A stretch of 64,000 bases of DNA from an uncultured Saprospiraceae bacterium (GTDB taxonomy: Bacteria; Bacteroidota; Bacteroidia; Chitinophagales; Saprospiraceae). Position numbers and translations under genes: made by a program. The stretch is from assembly GCA_937941095.1 (NCBI GenBank), contig CALDYJ010000004.1, positions 22,851 to 86,850 on the forward strand, written 5' to 3'. Shown here piece after piece: positions 17,434-27,624 of the stretch; within the stretch, counting starts at the first letter, position 1; every line of letters starts with the position of its first letter. The notes beneath the pieces are model-generated. The model searched no databases, was not told where the DNA came from, and saw nothing but the letters and a program-made list of their open reading frames with translations.

Positions 17434-18135
17434 GTGCTAATGCTACAGAATCTTAATAAAATAAAGGTCGAAAACCCAGTTGATTTGATCATCAAGCAAA
17501 TAAGAGAGTTGATAAGTTCTGGGGCTATTAAACCTGGGGAGAAACTACCTCCTGAAAGAAAATTAGCAGAACATTTAGGTGTAAGTAGAGGACAAGTGAG
17601 GGAAGCGATTAACAAACTTCAATTTTATGGAATACTTAAGGTGCTTCCGCAAAATGGAAGTTTTGTAGCTGGAATTGGAATTACAGCAATTCAAGGCTTG
17701 ATTACTGACATCTTGAAGATTGAAAAGCCTGATTTCAAATCTTTAGTTGATACGAGAGTGCTTTTGGAGAAAGAAGCCGCTAGATTAGCGGCACTTAATA
17801 GAACCAAAGATGACTTAGTTTCAATGAGTAATGCTTTGGATTTATACGAACAAAAAGTACTGAAAAATAATTCTGCTGTTGAAGAGGATCTACTCTTCCA
17901 CATTAAGATCGCAGAAGCAAGTAAAAACTCTGTCCTCAAATCGCTAATGATGATAATTACTCCTGACATTGTCAAGAGTTTCACTCAGTTCAAAGTTTGT
18001 ACTAAATCGAACAATTTAAAAATAATAAAAGAGCATAGAGATATTTTAAATAAAATTTCTGAGCAGGATCCCAAAGGTGCTTTCTATGCAATGGAAGAAC
18101 ATTTGAAAGATATAATGGACTTTAATATGGACTAA
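17434..18135 (+). CDS. FadR-type GntR transcriptional regulator (FCD domain)
   Basis: 233 residues from GTG at 17434; ATG at 17440 is an equally good start. The N-terminal winged helix (about 10-75) has the GntR signature GEKLPPERKLAEHLGVSRGQVREAI. The C-terminal all-helical FCD ligand domain (about 95-225) contains DTRVLLEKEAARLAA, the metal-site type segments DLLFHIKIAEAS and a final EHRDILNKI...HLKDIMDF. UxuR/ExuR-like members sense uronates or KDG-type acids. It sits between the divergent uxuA arm and the alginate arm, so it most likely controls both; the effector is not determinable here. Confidence 0.88.
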   Translation: MLMLQNLNKIKVENPVDLIIKQIRELISSGAIKPGEKLPPERKLAEHLGVSRGQVREAINKLQFYGILKVLPQNGSFVAGIGITAIQGLITDILKIEKPDFKSLVDTRVLLEKEAARLAALNRTKDDLVSMSNALDLYEQKVLKNNSAVEEDLLFHIKIAEASKNSVLKSLMMIITPDIVKSFTQFKVCTKSNNLKIIKEHRDILNKISEQDPKGAFYAMEEHLKDIMDFNMD

Positions 18136-18145
18136 TTCGCGCTAG

Positions 18146-18168
18146 GGTGAGGAAAAAATAACCTCGCC
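18146..18168 (+). other. Hairpin between gntR and susC
   Basis: GGTGAGG (18146-18152) pairs with CCTCGCC (18162-18168), one G-U pair, across an A-rich 9-base loop. No T-run follows, so it is more likely a leader or processing structure than a terminator. Confidence 0.4.
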
Positions 18169-18205
18169 AATATAACAATTCAATAAATGAAAAACCTTTT
18201 TAATT

Positions 18206-21200
18206 ATGTACAAAACAATCAAATACTGGCTTTTTAATAGAGTCAGTCTTCTATTTTACGTATGCTTTCTGTGTTCCAGTTTTTTGCATGCTCAAAATGT
18301 AAGTGGTCAAATAACAGACGATAATGGTGAACCTCTAATTGGGGCTAGTATTGTTGTCCAAGGCACAGATCAAGGCACCATCACGGATATAGATGGGAAG
18401 TATTCAATTCGAGCATCAGAAGGAGATGTTTTGAATTTTAGTTACATCGGATATCAAGATCAACAAATTACAGTAGGGACAAATAAGAACATTTCTTTAG
18501 TTATGTCTCAAGATTCAGAGATACTTGATGAAGTTATTGTAGTTGGTTATGGGTCTCGGAAAAAGAGTGACATAACTGGGGCAGTATCTTCTGTTACGGA
18601 AGATGAATTAACTGCTTTTCCAGTATTAGATGCAGCTCAGGCATTGCAAGGACGTGCAGCTGGGGTGGTTGTTCAATCTAATAATGGAGGTGAGCCAGGA
18701 GCTCCAATTGGCATTAAGATTAGAGGTAACACTTCCATTAGTGCAAACAGTTCTCCTCTGATCGTAGTAGATGGTTTTGTAGGAGCAGCTATGCCTCAAG
18801 CAAATGATATTGAATCAATGGAAGTTTTAAAGGATGCTTCAGCAACTGCAATTTATGGTTCTAGAGGATCAAATGGTGTTGTTCTTGTTTCTACAAAAAA
18901 AGGAAAAAGTGGAAAAATAGCTGTTGAACTCAACACCACTTATGGAGTTCAAAATGTTGCTAATAGACTTGACCTTTTAAATGCAAATGAATTTGCTGAT
19001 TATCAAAATCAGATTAGAGAAAATCAAGGTAATACTACACCTTATCCGCAAGGCTCTGAAGATACTGATTGGCAAGATATGATTTATAGAGATGGGGATG
19101 TTGCAAATCATCAACTTTCTGTTTCAGGTGGTTCAGACAAAATGAACTTCTATGCATCAGGAAATTATTTTGATCAAAGAGGTATTGTGATTAATTCTGG
19201 TTTTGCAAGAACTACTTTTTTAGGAAACATAGATGCTCAAGCAACTGACAAATTAAAATTAGGACTTAATCTTTTTGGTGGTCGTGGTACTAAGAAAGGA
19301 GTTGCAACGCAATCAGATGGTTCTGTTACTGTAGGTAGTGATGATGCAATTTCTTTAGCGATGAGATTTGCACCTGATAAAGGGATAAGAAATGCTGATG
19401 GAAGCTTTACGACTAATGATGCAATTGGTGATGAGGTTGATAACCCTTATGCTGTTGCTTCACAAAGAGTGGATGAAACCATTTCGGATAACTTCAGATC
19501 AAATGTTTATGCTAGTTATGACCTCGTTAAAAACTTGACATTTAAAACAACATTTGGTGTAAGTACAGAAAATGAAAATAGAGGAATTTATCAACCTTCA
19601 ACTTTAATCATTACTTCTTCAGCTGTAGGTGGAAGAGCAAGAGTTACTAATGCTAAAAGAACAACTATATTAAGTGAGAACTACTTGACTTTTGATAAAG
19701 AAGTTGGACAAGGGAATTTAACTTTATTAGCAGGATATTCTTATCAAAAGAATGATACTAAAGCATTTGCTGCAGCTGGTACTGGGTTCCTTTCAGATAA
19801 TTTCTCTTATCATGCATTAGGAACAGCTACAGGTATTTTACAGCCTGCTTCTTCTTTGTCAGAGGTAGAAATTCAATCTCAATTTGGAAGAATAAATTAT
19901 GACTTTGATGATAGATTCTTAATTACTGCTACAATAAGAAGGGATGGTGCATCAAATTTTGCAGAGAATAACAAGTATGCGATTTTCCCATCTGCAGCTA
20001 TTGCTTGGAGAGTAGGAAATGAAAACTTTTTAAGAGATAATGATAACATTTCTGGCTTAAAAATAAGAGCAAGTTATGGGGTTACTGGCAATCCTTCAAT
20101 CGATCCTTACCAGTCGCTAGCAAGGTTTGCAAGTCTTTATGCATCAAGAGAAGGGAACACGGTTTTTGCCATTACTCCAGATCAACCAGCTAATCCAGAT
20201 TTGAAGTGGGAGTCATCTTACCAAACAAATGTTGGACTTGATTTAGGGCTGATAAAGAACAGGATTAATCTTTCTTTTGATTTTTACAACATTGATACAG
20301 AAGATTTGATTTTAGGAAACAATGGGATACCTGAATATTTTGGTTTTGCAAGTGATGAAATATTAACCAATTTGGGTGAGATAAATAATACAGGATTTGA
20401 AATTTCTTTAAATTCCAGAAACGTAGTTAAAGGAGATTTTAGATGGTCTACAGACTTTAATATTTCTAGAAATAAAAACAAAGTAGTTGCTTTGATAAAT
20501 GATGCAGACTTCTTTGGTAATGCTGCGCCAAGTTACTTTAGTCATGATAGAAGTTACGTTTTAAGAGTAGGTGAAGAAGTAGGTTTGTTTTGGGGATATG
20601 AATATGCAGGAGTATATCAAGGAGGTGATTTGCCTGCGGGGACAGCAGTTCTTGAAGGTGGTGTAGCAGGTGATCCTTTATTTACTGATATTCCAGATCC
20701 AGAAACAGGAGAACCAGATGGTTCGATCACAGAAGCAGATAGAACAATCATTGGTAATCCAAACCCAGATTTTACATGGGGATTAAACAATACATTGTCT
20801 TTTAAAAGCTTTGATTTAAATATCTTTTTCCAAGGTTCTCAAGGTGGAGAAATTTTCAATATGACTAATGTTCAGTTGAACAATGGAGATGCAAACACAA
20901 CTAAAGATTATTTCGACAACGCTTGGACTCCATCTAACACAGATACTGATGAACCTAGAGTAGGAAATAACAGTAACAGAGAAATTTCTTCACGTTTTGT
21001 TGAAGATGGTTCTTATGTAAGATTGAAGAATATTGCATTAGGGTATAACTTCCCAACTAATGTAGTAGATAAGATTGGAATTGGTGGATTAAGATTTTCA
21101 ATAGGAGCAACTAATCTATTAACCTTTACTAAATATTCTGGTTTAGATCCTGAAGTAAACTACTTCGGTGCAAGTGGCGATAATAACTTATCTAGTAATA

Positions 21201-21274
21201 CAGTCCAAGGATTTGATTTTGGAAATTATCCGACAATAAAATCTGTAAACTTTAATCTTAATGTGAAATTTTAA
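18206..21274 (+). CDS. SusC/RagA-family TonB-dependent outer-membrane transporter
   Basis: 1022 residues. After a signal peptide ending near FLHAQ (about residue 30) there is a carboxypeptidase-regulatory-like beta-sandwich (VSGQITDDNGEPLIGASIVVQG...), then the TonB box/plug region starting DEVIVVGYGSRKKSDITGAV with the SusC-type plug motif GSRGSNGVVLVSTKKG, and a long 22-strand barrel. SusC proteins import oligosaccharides captured by a SusD lid. With susD, PL6 and PL17 downstream, oligo-alginate is the expected cargo. It is 70 bases after gntR and 63 bases before susD. Confidence 0.96.
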   Translation: MYKTIKYWLFNRVSLLFYVCFLCSSFLHAQNVSGQITDDNGEPLIGASIVVQGTDQGTITDIDGKYSIRASEGDVLNFSYIGYQDQQITVGTNKNISLVMSQDSEILDEVIVVGYGSRKKSDITGAVSSVTEDELTAFPVLDAAQALQGRAAGVVVQSNNGGEPGAPIGIKIRGNTSISANSSPLIVVDGFVGAAMPQANDIESMEVLKDASATAIYGSRGSNGVVLVSTKKGKSGKIAVELNTTYGVQNVANRLDLLNANEFADYQNQIRENQGNTTPYPQGSEDTDWQDMIYRDGDVANHQLSVSGGSDKMNFYASGNYFDQRGIVINSGFARTTFLGNIDAQATDKLKLGLNLFGGRGTKKGVATQSDGSVTVGSDDAISLAMRFAPDKGIRNADGSFTTNDAIGDEVDNPYAVASQRVDETISDNFRSNVYASYDLVKNLTFKTTFGVSTENENRGIYQPSTLIITSSAVGGRARVTNAKRTTILSENYLTFDKEVGQGNLTLLAGYSYQKNDTKAFAAAGTGFLSDNFSYHALGTATGILQPASSLSEVEIQSQFGRINYDFDDRFLITATIRRDGASNFAENNKYAIFPSAAIAWRVGNENFLRDNDNISGLKIRASYGVTGNPSIDPYQSLARFASLYASREGNTVFAITPDQPANPDLKWESSYQTNVGLDLGLIKNRINLSFDFYNIDTEDLILGNNGIPEYFGFASDEILTNLGEINNTGFEISLNSRNVVKGDFRWSTDFNISRNKNKVVALINDADFFGNAAPSYFSHDRSYVLRVGEEVGLFWGYEYAGVYQGGDLPAGTAVLEGGVAGDPLFTDIPDPETGEPDGSITEADRTIIGNPNPDFTWGLNNTLSFKSFDLNIFFQGSQGGEIFNMTNVQLNNGDANTTKDYFDNAWTPSNTDTDEPRVGNNSNREISSRFVEDGSYVRLKNIALGYNFPTNVVDKIGIGGLRFSIGATNLLTFTKYSGLDPEVNYFGASGDNNLSSNTVQGFDFGNYPTIKSVNFNLNVKF

Positions 21275-21337
21275 ACTTAATTACTATCTTAAACTAAGAC
21301 CTAAAGAAAAGATATTGTAAATTTTAATAAAAAAATT

Positions 21338-22849
21338 ATGAATTTATTTAAATATATAGTTTTAATCCTTTCAAGTCTGGCAATTGTAGGATGCTCAGAT
21401 TTGGTAGAAGAGCCTGTTGGTTTATTATCTCCTGTTGGTTTTTTCAATACAACAGATGATATCCAAACAGCCATTGATGGCGCAATGACACATGCCATCA
21501 ATGAAAAATTTTGGGGTAGAAAACTTTCTATTGCCTTAATGTTACGTTCTGATATGGTCAATCTTCAGTCTACTCAAACTAGAAGGGTTGAGCAGAATGA
21601 TTTTACTACTTTGGCCAGTAATGGAATGATTAGTGAATTTTGGTTAAAAACTTACCAAGGAATATCTGGTGCTAATCTTGCGATTTCAGGTGCCGAAGAT
21701 GTGGAAGTAGATGCAGCAGATAAAAATCCTGTAACAGCTCAAGCTTATTTTATTAGAGCATTTTATTATTTTCATTTAGTGAGACAATTTGGAGGTGTAC
21801 CGTATATTGATGCGCCGATAATTGATGCTGATGCAGCTGGTTCTATAAGTAGAACTTCAGCTTCTGAAGTATATGCGAAGATCATTTCAGATTTGGAATT
21901 TGCAAAAATGTGGTTACCTGATACACAACCTTCAAGAGCTATACCAGCGAAATCTGCTGCAAGTTCTTATTTGGCTTTAGTGCATTTGACTATGGGGAAT
22001 TGGCAAGCAGCATATGACGAGGCTAAAGAAGTTATTGATAATGCAGGAACTTATAACTTAGCATTAGATCCAGATTTTCAAACTCTATTTAATGCTGATT
22101 TAATTGATGGCTCTTTAGAGCCAATATTTGCATTGGATTATAACAACGTAGAAGCTCCAAATAATGGTTATGACCAAATTGCACCTATGACTGGAATTAG
22201 AGGTGATGATAGAAATTCTGGAGGCGGATGGTCTGTAGCAGTTCCTACCTTAGCTGTTTATGAAACATGGCCTTCTGGAGATTATAGAAGAGCAGTTAGT
22301 TTTGATGAGGAAGCTTCAATTGGGGGAGAGTTAGTAGACTTTACTAATTTTACTATTAGTGGTCATGAGCATGCGGCTAATCAACCGTACATTGCGAAGT
22401 ATACTCGTTTTCCAGGACCATTTGCTCGTGGAAATGCAAGAGCAACTAGTCATAATTATTCAATGATACGTTATGCAGAAGTTTTACTTATTGCAGCTGA
22501 AGCAGCCGTTGAGTTAGGAAATAATTCTGATGCTCTTACTTACATTAATATGGTGAGAGAAAGAGCAAGAAATGGAGGAGCTTGGCAAAATACAGGTCCA
22601 AGCGATGAGCCTGCAGATCTTACAGGTACAGTTACTGTTGATGACGTATTAGAAGAACGTAGATTTGAGCTTGCTTTTGAGTGTAAAAGATGGTATGATA
22701 TCGCTAGAAGAAGAATTGGAAATGAAGCTTTTGGACCAAATGGTTTAGAAGGAGAAAAAGAGTTCTTTAATGACGATGATTATTTGATGCCATTACCTGG
22801 AGATGAATTAGAAAGGAATCCTAATTTAACTCAAAATCCTGGATATTAA
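21338..22849 (+). CDS. SusD/RagB-family surface glycan-binding lipoprotein
   Basis: 503 residues with a lipobox ending at Cys19 (SLAIVGCSD). The SusD fold is indicated by helical TPR-like segments (AQAYFIRAFYYFHLVRQFGGVPY, ASSYLALVHLTMGNWQAAYDEAKEVID) and the C-terminal RYAEVLLIAAEAAVELG and EERRFELAFECKRWYDIAR motifs. It forms the lid on the SusC barrel and binds the glycan at the surface. It is followed by a strong hairpin at 22866-22920, so susCD is probably one transcript unit with reduced read-through to the lyases. Confidence 0.96.
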   Translation: MNLFKYIVLILSSLAIVGCSDLVEEPVGLLSPVGFFNTTDDIQTAIDGAMTHAINEKFWGRKLSIALMLRSDMVNLQSTQTRRVEQNDFTTLASNGMISEFWLKTYQGISGANLAISGAEDVEVDAADKNPVTAQAYFIRAFYYFHLVRQFGGVPYIDAPIIDADAAGSISRTSASEVYAKIISDLEFAKMWLPDTQPSRAIPAKSAASSYLALVHLTMGNWQAAYDEAKEVIDNAGTYNLALDPDFQTLFNADLIDGSLEPIFALDYNNVEAPNNGYDQIAPMTGIRGDDRNSGGGWSVAVPTLAVYETWPSGDYRRAVSFDEEASIGGELVDFTNFTISGHEHAANQPYIAKYTRFPGPFARGNARATSHNYSMIRYAEVLLIAAEAAVELGNNSDALTYINMVRERARNGGAWQNTGPSDEPADLTGTVTVDDVLEERRFELAFECKRWYDIARRRIGNEAFGPNGLEGEKEFFNDDDYLMPLPGDELERNPNLTQNPGY

Positions 22850-22865
22850 TTAAGAGTAAACCACT

Positions 22866-22920
22866 ATGCAAAACGAATCCTTCCATAAATAAATTTATTT
22901 ATGGAAGGATAATTTTGCAT
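22866..22920 (+). terminator. Large hairpin between susD and the PL6 gene
   Basis: Bases 22877-22910 are a perfect 34-bp palindrome (ATCCTTCC...GGAAGGAT). It is enclosed by a second stem, ATGCAAAA (22866-22873) with TTTTGCAT (22913-22920). There is no T-run beyond TTTT, so it may be a partial terminator or an mRNA-stabilising structure that sets susCD above the lyase genes. Confidence 0.65.
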
Positions 22921-23083
22921 ATCAATTCAAATATTAATTTTTAATTGTTTCTGCTGAATTAACTTTAATGCCTTAGCCAAACGCCTTGTTTAGTGTTACT
23001 ATTCTTTAGTAAGATGACCATCTCAATAGTCAATAGACACTTTTTTGTTTAGTACTTTACTTCATTTAAAACGAATCACAGAC

Positions 23084-25381
23084 TTGAAAAATATTCTGCT
23101 ATTATTTTTTTGTTTAGCAATTTTAGTTGCTTGTAAATCTATTCCACCGGAAATAGATAAATCAAACAGTATCTTAAAAATTGAAGAAAACGAAAATAAA
23201 CTTCTAAAGACTATAGAAGAATTTAACCTAGCTGCAGAAAATGCTCAAGCGGGTGATAAATTAATATTAGCAAATGGAATTTGGAAAGATGCAGAATTAA
23301 AAATTAATAAAAACGGCACCTCTTCCAAGCCTATTTTTATAACTGTAGAAGAAAAAGGTAAAGTTTTTTTAGAAGGTCAATCAAATTTAAAAATTGGAGG
23401 TTCTTTCATTCATGTAGAAGGCTTAGTTTTTAGAAATGGGTATACACCTAGTGGATCAGTTATCGCATTTAAAAGTGGAAAAGAAAATTTTTGTAACAAT
23501 TGTAGGGTAACAGAATGTGTAATCGATGATTACAATCCACCAGAAAGACATGATTCCGATTATTGGGTAGAAATATATGGAAAAAACAATAGGTTTGATC
23601 ATAACTATTTGGTCGGAAAAAGAAATCGAGGCGTGACTTTAGCCGTAAGATTGAAAACAGAAGCAAGTAGAGAAAATAATCACATCATTGATTATAATCA
23701 TTTTGGTTATCACCCGATTCTTGGTTCCAACGGAGGCGAGACTCTTAGAGTGGGGACAAGTCATTATTCAATGTCAAATTCTAATACTGTAGTTGAGAAT
23801 AATTATTTTGAAAGGTGTAATGGAGAGCTTGAAATTATTTCAAGTAAATCTTGCCAGAATACATTTAACAATAATACTTTCTTTGAATGTCAAGGCACCC
23901 TTACCATGAGGCATGGAAATGAAACCTTAGTTAAGAATAATACATTTTTAGGAAATGGCAAACCTAATACAGGAGGCATCAGAATTATCAACGAAACCCA
24001 AACAGTGAAAAATAATTACTGTGAAGGACTAACAGGTACAAGGTTTAGAGCAGCCCTAGTAATTATGAATGGAGTGCCAAACTCACCATTGAATAGATAT
24101 TTTCAAGTGATTGATTCCGAAGCTTCGAATAATATGATAATTGATTGTGATCACATTCAATTGTGTGCAGGTTCTGATGAAGAAAGAAGTGCGACTCCGA
24201 ATAATACAAAAATGAATTCTAATATTATTTATAACACTAAAAAAGACAAAGTCTTCACAATTTATGATGATGTAAGTGGTATTGAATTTAAAGATAATTT
24301 ACTGAGCAATAACATGGACTTTCCGCAATATCAGGAAACAGAATTAAAGAAGGGTTTCAAAAAACAAGAAATCAATCTAATTAGGGAAAATGGAATACTA
24401 TCTTCAAACACACACCCTCACATTGGCCCTGATCCATTATTGCCAAGAATTAATCAGACGAATACAGGTATACCATGGTACCCAAAGAAAAATTATCAAA
24501 TAGAATTTGATAATGGAAAAGATATTCTGGTAAAGCCAGGAGAAAATACAATTTATGAAGCTGTTAAAAATTCTAAAAAAGGAGATAGAATAATCCTAAC
24601 GCAAAAGGGAAAATATTTAGAAAGCAAGTCTATTGACATCAAACATACTTTAACAATCATTGGAGAAAATGAGCTGAATACAAAACCTATCATTACTTTT
24701 GAAAGGTCTTCATTATTCAATGTTTTAAATGAAGGTTCTTTGTCTTTAGAAAACTTAAAATTCTCTGGTGAAGATTGTGATGATTATGCTGGAAATGCTG
24801 TTATCCGAACCAGTAGGTATTCTATGATTAATAACTACAAACTTAAAATAAAAGGCTGTGATTTTGAAAATCTAGATGTCAATCATAGTTTCAATGTGTT
24901 GAAAGTTTATAAAAATTCATTCGCTGATTCCATTTTAGTAAAAGATTGTAATTTCAAAAATATCACAGGCCATGTTTTTAATTTGGATAAAGAGTTTGAT
25001 GACATTGGTATTTATAATGTAGAAAATTTTGAAATGGAGAATTGTACTTTTGAAAATATTGGAGGTGTTGCTATAAATCTTTATCGAGGTGGTAGGGATG
25101 AAAGTACATTTGGACCAATTCTAAAATTGCGAAATACAGAATTCTTTAACGTCGGTCATGATAAGAGAAATAAATACAATGCTGCATTGTCCATACATGG
25201 AGTGCAATTTGCAGAAATGGAAAATTTAAATTTTAAAGACTCCAAAAAAGTAAAAATGCACCTAGTAGTAGGAGAGCCAGTAATAAAATTAAATAACATC
25301 GATTTTGATGCATGTGATAAAATGACCTCAAACAGTGATGCTTATCAGAGGAGCAATATTAATGTCAAAAATGCTAAGTAA
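23084..25381 (+). CDS. Alginate lyase, polysaccharide lyase family 6, two-domain lipoprotein
   Basis: 765 residues from TTG at 23084, preferred over TTG at 23045 because it gives a compact lipoprotein signal (MKNILLLFFCLAILVACKS). The N-terminal right-handed beta helix carries the PL6/chondroitinase B hallmarks: the calcium-site NGGE at 216-219, Lys255 in IISSKS and Arg276 in TMRHGN. The Lys-Arg spacing of 21 equals that known for chondroitinase B and the alginate lyase AlyGC. A second beta-helix domain (about 465-760) follows, as in AlyGC. It should cut alginate by beta-elimination at the cell surface. A 3-base gap leads to the PL17 gene. Confidence 0.9.
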   Translation: MKNILLLFFCLAILVACKSIPPEIDKSNSILKIEENENKLLKTIEEFNLAAENAQAGDKLILANGIWKDAELKINKNGTSSKPIFITVEEKGKVFLEGQSNLKIGGSFIHVEGLVFRNGYTPSGSVIAFKSGKENFCNNCRVTECVIDDYNPPERHDSDYWVEIYGKNNRFDHNYLVGKRNRGVTLAVRLKTEASRENNHIIDYNHFGYHPILGSNGGETLRVGTSHYSMSNSNTVVENNYFERCNGELEIISSKSCQNTFNNNTFFECQGTLTMRHGNETLVKNNTFLGNGKPNTGGIRIINETQTVKNNYCEGLTGTRFRAALVIMNGVPNSPLNRYFQVIDSEASNNMIIDCDHIQLCAGSDEERSATPNNTKMNSNIIYNTKKDKVFTIYDDVSGIEFKDNLLSNNMDFPQYQETELKKGFKKQEINLIRENGILSSNTHPHIGPDPLLPRINQTNTGIPWYPKKNYQIEFDNGKDILVKPGENTIYEAVKNSKKGDRIILTQKGKYLESKSIDIKHTLTIIGENELNTKPIITFERSSLFNVLNEGSLSLENLKFSGEDCDDYAGNAVIRTSRYSMINNYKLKIKGCDFENLDVNHSFNVLKVYKNSFADSILVKDCNFKNITGHVFNLDKEFDDIGIYNVENFEMENCTFENIGGVAINLYRGGRDESTFGPILKLRNTEFFNVGHDKRNKYNAALSIHGVQFAEMENLNFKDSKKVKMHLVVGEPVIKLNNIDFDACDKMTSNSDAYQRSNINVKNAK

Positions 25382-25384
25382 GAA

Positions 25385-27622
25385 ATGTTGTCAAGAGTTT
25401 TAAGTTTGCTTTGTTTGTTGCTTTGTATGTCTTGTGCAGCACAAGATCATCCAAGTTTGTCACTTACACCTGAGGGTGTCAAGATGATTAGATCAGAGTT
25501 AGGAAACATTGGTCTTTTTGATCAAGCATTGGCTGATGCAAAAAAGGAAGTAGATGCAGAAATAGAATTGGGAATTAAAGTACCCATACCAAAAGATATG
25601 GCTGGAGGTTATACCCATGAAAGGCATAAAAGGAATTTCGTGGTTTTACAAATTGCAGGTAATTTATATCAAGTAACCGGAGAAGAAAAGTATGCTAATT
25701 ATATTAAAGAAAGTTTGTTGGCTTATGCTAAAATGTACCCAAACTTACCTTTACATCCAACTAACAGATCTTACGCAACAGGAAAAATTTTTTGGCAATG
25801 TCTTAATGATGCAAATTGGCTAGTATATGTTAGTCAAGCCTATGATTGCATTTATGATTTCTTATCAAAAAAAGAAAGAGATCATTTAGAAAAAGATTTG
25901 TTTAGACCTTTTGCTGAATTTTTATCTAGAGAAAACCCGAAATTTTTTAACCGTATACATAATCACAGTACTTGGGCTAATGCTGCTGTAGGCATGATCG
26001 GATTGGTCATGGATGATAAAGAATTAGTTCAATGGTCTTTGTATGGATTACCTAATGATGGTATTAATGAAAATGAAGTGGACAATGATGGAGGTTATAT
26101 AAAAGTAAAAGGAGTTAGAGTGGCTGGATTTTTGGCACAACTTGATCTATCTTTTGCGCCAGATGGATATTTTACAGAAGGACCTTATTATTTACGTTAT
26201 GCTATTTTTCCATTTTTGGTTTACGCAAAGGCCTTACATAACAATAAACCAGCATTAGATATTTTAAATTATAGAGACGGGATTTTAAGCAAGGCCGTTG
26301 ATGCATTAATGCTTCAAACTGATGCAAGTGGTAGATTTTTTCCTCTAAATGATGCGCAGAAGGGGATGTCTATAGAAGCTAGAGAGATCATTACAGCTAT
26401 TGATGTAATGTACACCTATAGAGGGCAAAATCCAGTTTTACTTTCTATTGCCAAAGACCAGAACAAAGTACTCTTGGACGAAACTGGTTTTACTGTTGCA
26501 AAAGCGATACAGCAAGAAAAGGAAGAACCTTACATACAGAGATCTGCGGTTTTTGGAGATGGCGAAAGTGGCTTAGAAGGAGGAGTAAGTATATTGAGAG
26601 CAGATGATGCTTGTTTGGTGATGAAATATTCTGCTCAAGGAATGGGACATGGGCACTTTGATAAATTATCTTATTCCTACTATGATGAAGTAGGAGAAAT
26701 TATTCAAGATTATGGAGCTGTAAGATGGGTTAATGTGGATCAAAAAGGAGGAGGAAGGTATTTGCCAGAAAACAAAACTTTTGGAAAACAAAGTATTGGA
26801 CATAATACAATAGTTGTTAATGAAGAGTCTCATTATGAAGGAAGCGTAAAAAAAGGTGAAGAGAACCACCCAGAACTTTACCATGTAGACATTTCAAATG
26901 ATAATCTTCAGTTAATCAGTGCAAAAGAAAATCATGCATACCCAGGTACAAAGCTTCATCGTTCATTATTTTTATTTCAAGATGAAGACTTCAGCAACCC
27001 TCTTGTAATAGATATTTTTAGAGCTTCATCTATTAATCCAAATCAATACGATCTACCATTGTGGTTTATGGGGCATTTATTATCTGCTGATTTTGAATAT
27101 TCAAAAAGTATGGAAAGCCTAGAGATCTTAGGAGACAAAAATGGATACCAACATATATGGAAAGAAGCTGAAGGGATCTCAGCAAATAACCAATTTCAAA
27201 TAACGTGGTTTGGAAACGAAAAATTCTATTCAATGAATGCTGTGCTTGGTGAAAATGATAAACTAATTTTTGGCAGATTAGGAGCAAATGATCCTAATTT
27301 TAATTTGAGAAATGATCCTGTATTTATTCATAGAAAAGAGAATGCTAAATCCTCAACCTATGTTAACATTATAGAATCTCATGGTACATATGAACGGACT
27401 ACAGAAATTCCATTAAGTCCTTTTTCACAGGTTGAAAGTATCGAGTTGATTGAAGATAGTAGAGAATATACTATTCTAAAATTTAAAAGCACTAAACAAA
27501 ATGAATGGACTTTGGCTATCGCCAATGAAAATAACAGTTCAGAAGCCCTTCATAAATTGGAAGTAAATGGCATAGATTATTTGTGGAAAGGGGTATATAA
27601 AATATTTAAAAATCAAAAATAG
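25385..27622 (+). CDS. Oligo-alginate lyase, polysaccharide lyase family 17, lipoprotein
   Basis: 745 residues with a lipoprotein signal (LLLCMSCAAQ, Cys18). An (alpha/alpha) toroid domain contains HNHSTWANAAVG with Asn193-His194 and the DGYFTEGPYYLRYA segment with Tyr268/269, matching PL17 catalytic regions. The heparinase II/III-like beta-sandwich has GMGHGHFDKLSYSYYD with His422/His424, the expected zinc region. PL17 enzymes are exolytic and release unsaturated monouronate from oligo-alginate in the periplasm. It follows PL6 by 3 bases and precedes kdgF by 2. Confidence 0.9.
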   Translation: MLSRVLSLLCLLLCMSCAAQDHPSLSLTPEGVKMIRSELGNIGLFDQALADAKKEVDAEIELGIKVPIPKDMAGGYTHERHKRNFVVLQIAGNLYQVTGEEKYANYIKESLLAYAKMYPNLPLHPTNRSYATGKIFWQCLNDANWLVYVSQAYDCIYDFLSKKERDHLEKDLFRPFAEFLSRENPKFFNRIHNHSTWANAAVGMIGLVMDDKELVQWSLYGLPNDGINENEVDNDGGYIKVKGVRVAGFLAQLDLSFAPDGYFTEGPYYLRYAIFPFLVYAKALHNNKPALDILNYRDGILSKAVDALMLQTDASGRFFPLNDAQKGMSIEAREIITAIDVMYTYRGQNPVLLSIAKDQNKVLLDETGFTVAKAIQQEKEEPYIQRSAVFGDGESGLEGGVSILRADDACLVMKYSAQGMGHGHFDKLSYSYYDEVGEIIQDYGAVRWVNVDQKGGGRYLPENKTFGKQSIGHNTIVVNEESHYEGSVKKGEENHPELYHVDISNDNLQLISAKENHAYPGTKLHRSLFLFQDEDFSNPLVIDIFRASSINPNQYDLPLWFMGHLLSADFEYSKSMESLEILGDKNGYQHIWKEAEGISANNQFQITWFGNEKFYSMNAVLGENDKLIFGRLGANDPNFNLRNDPVFIHRKENAKSSTYVNIIESHGTYERTTEIPLSPFSQVESIELIEDSREYTILKFKSTKQNEWTLAIANENNSSEALHKLEVNGIDYLWKGVYKIFKNQK

Positions 27623-27624
27623 AT

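Noticed and set aside
18146..18168. A rho-independent terminator for gntR
   Set aside because: The stem is followed by AATATAAC and not a T-run, so termination is not supported.
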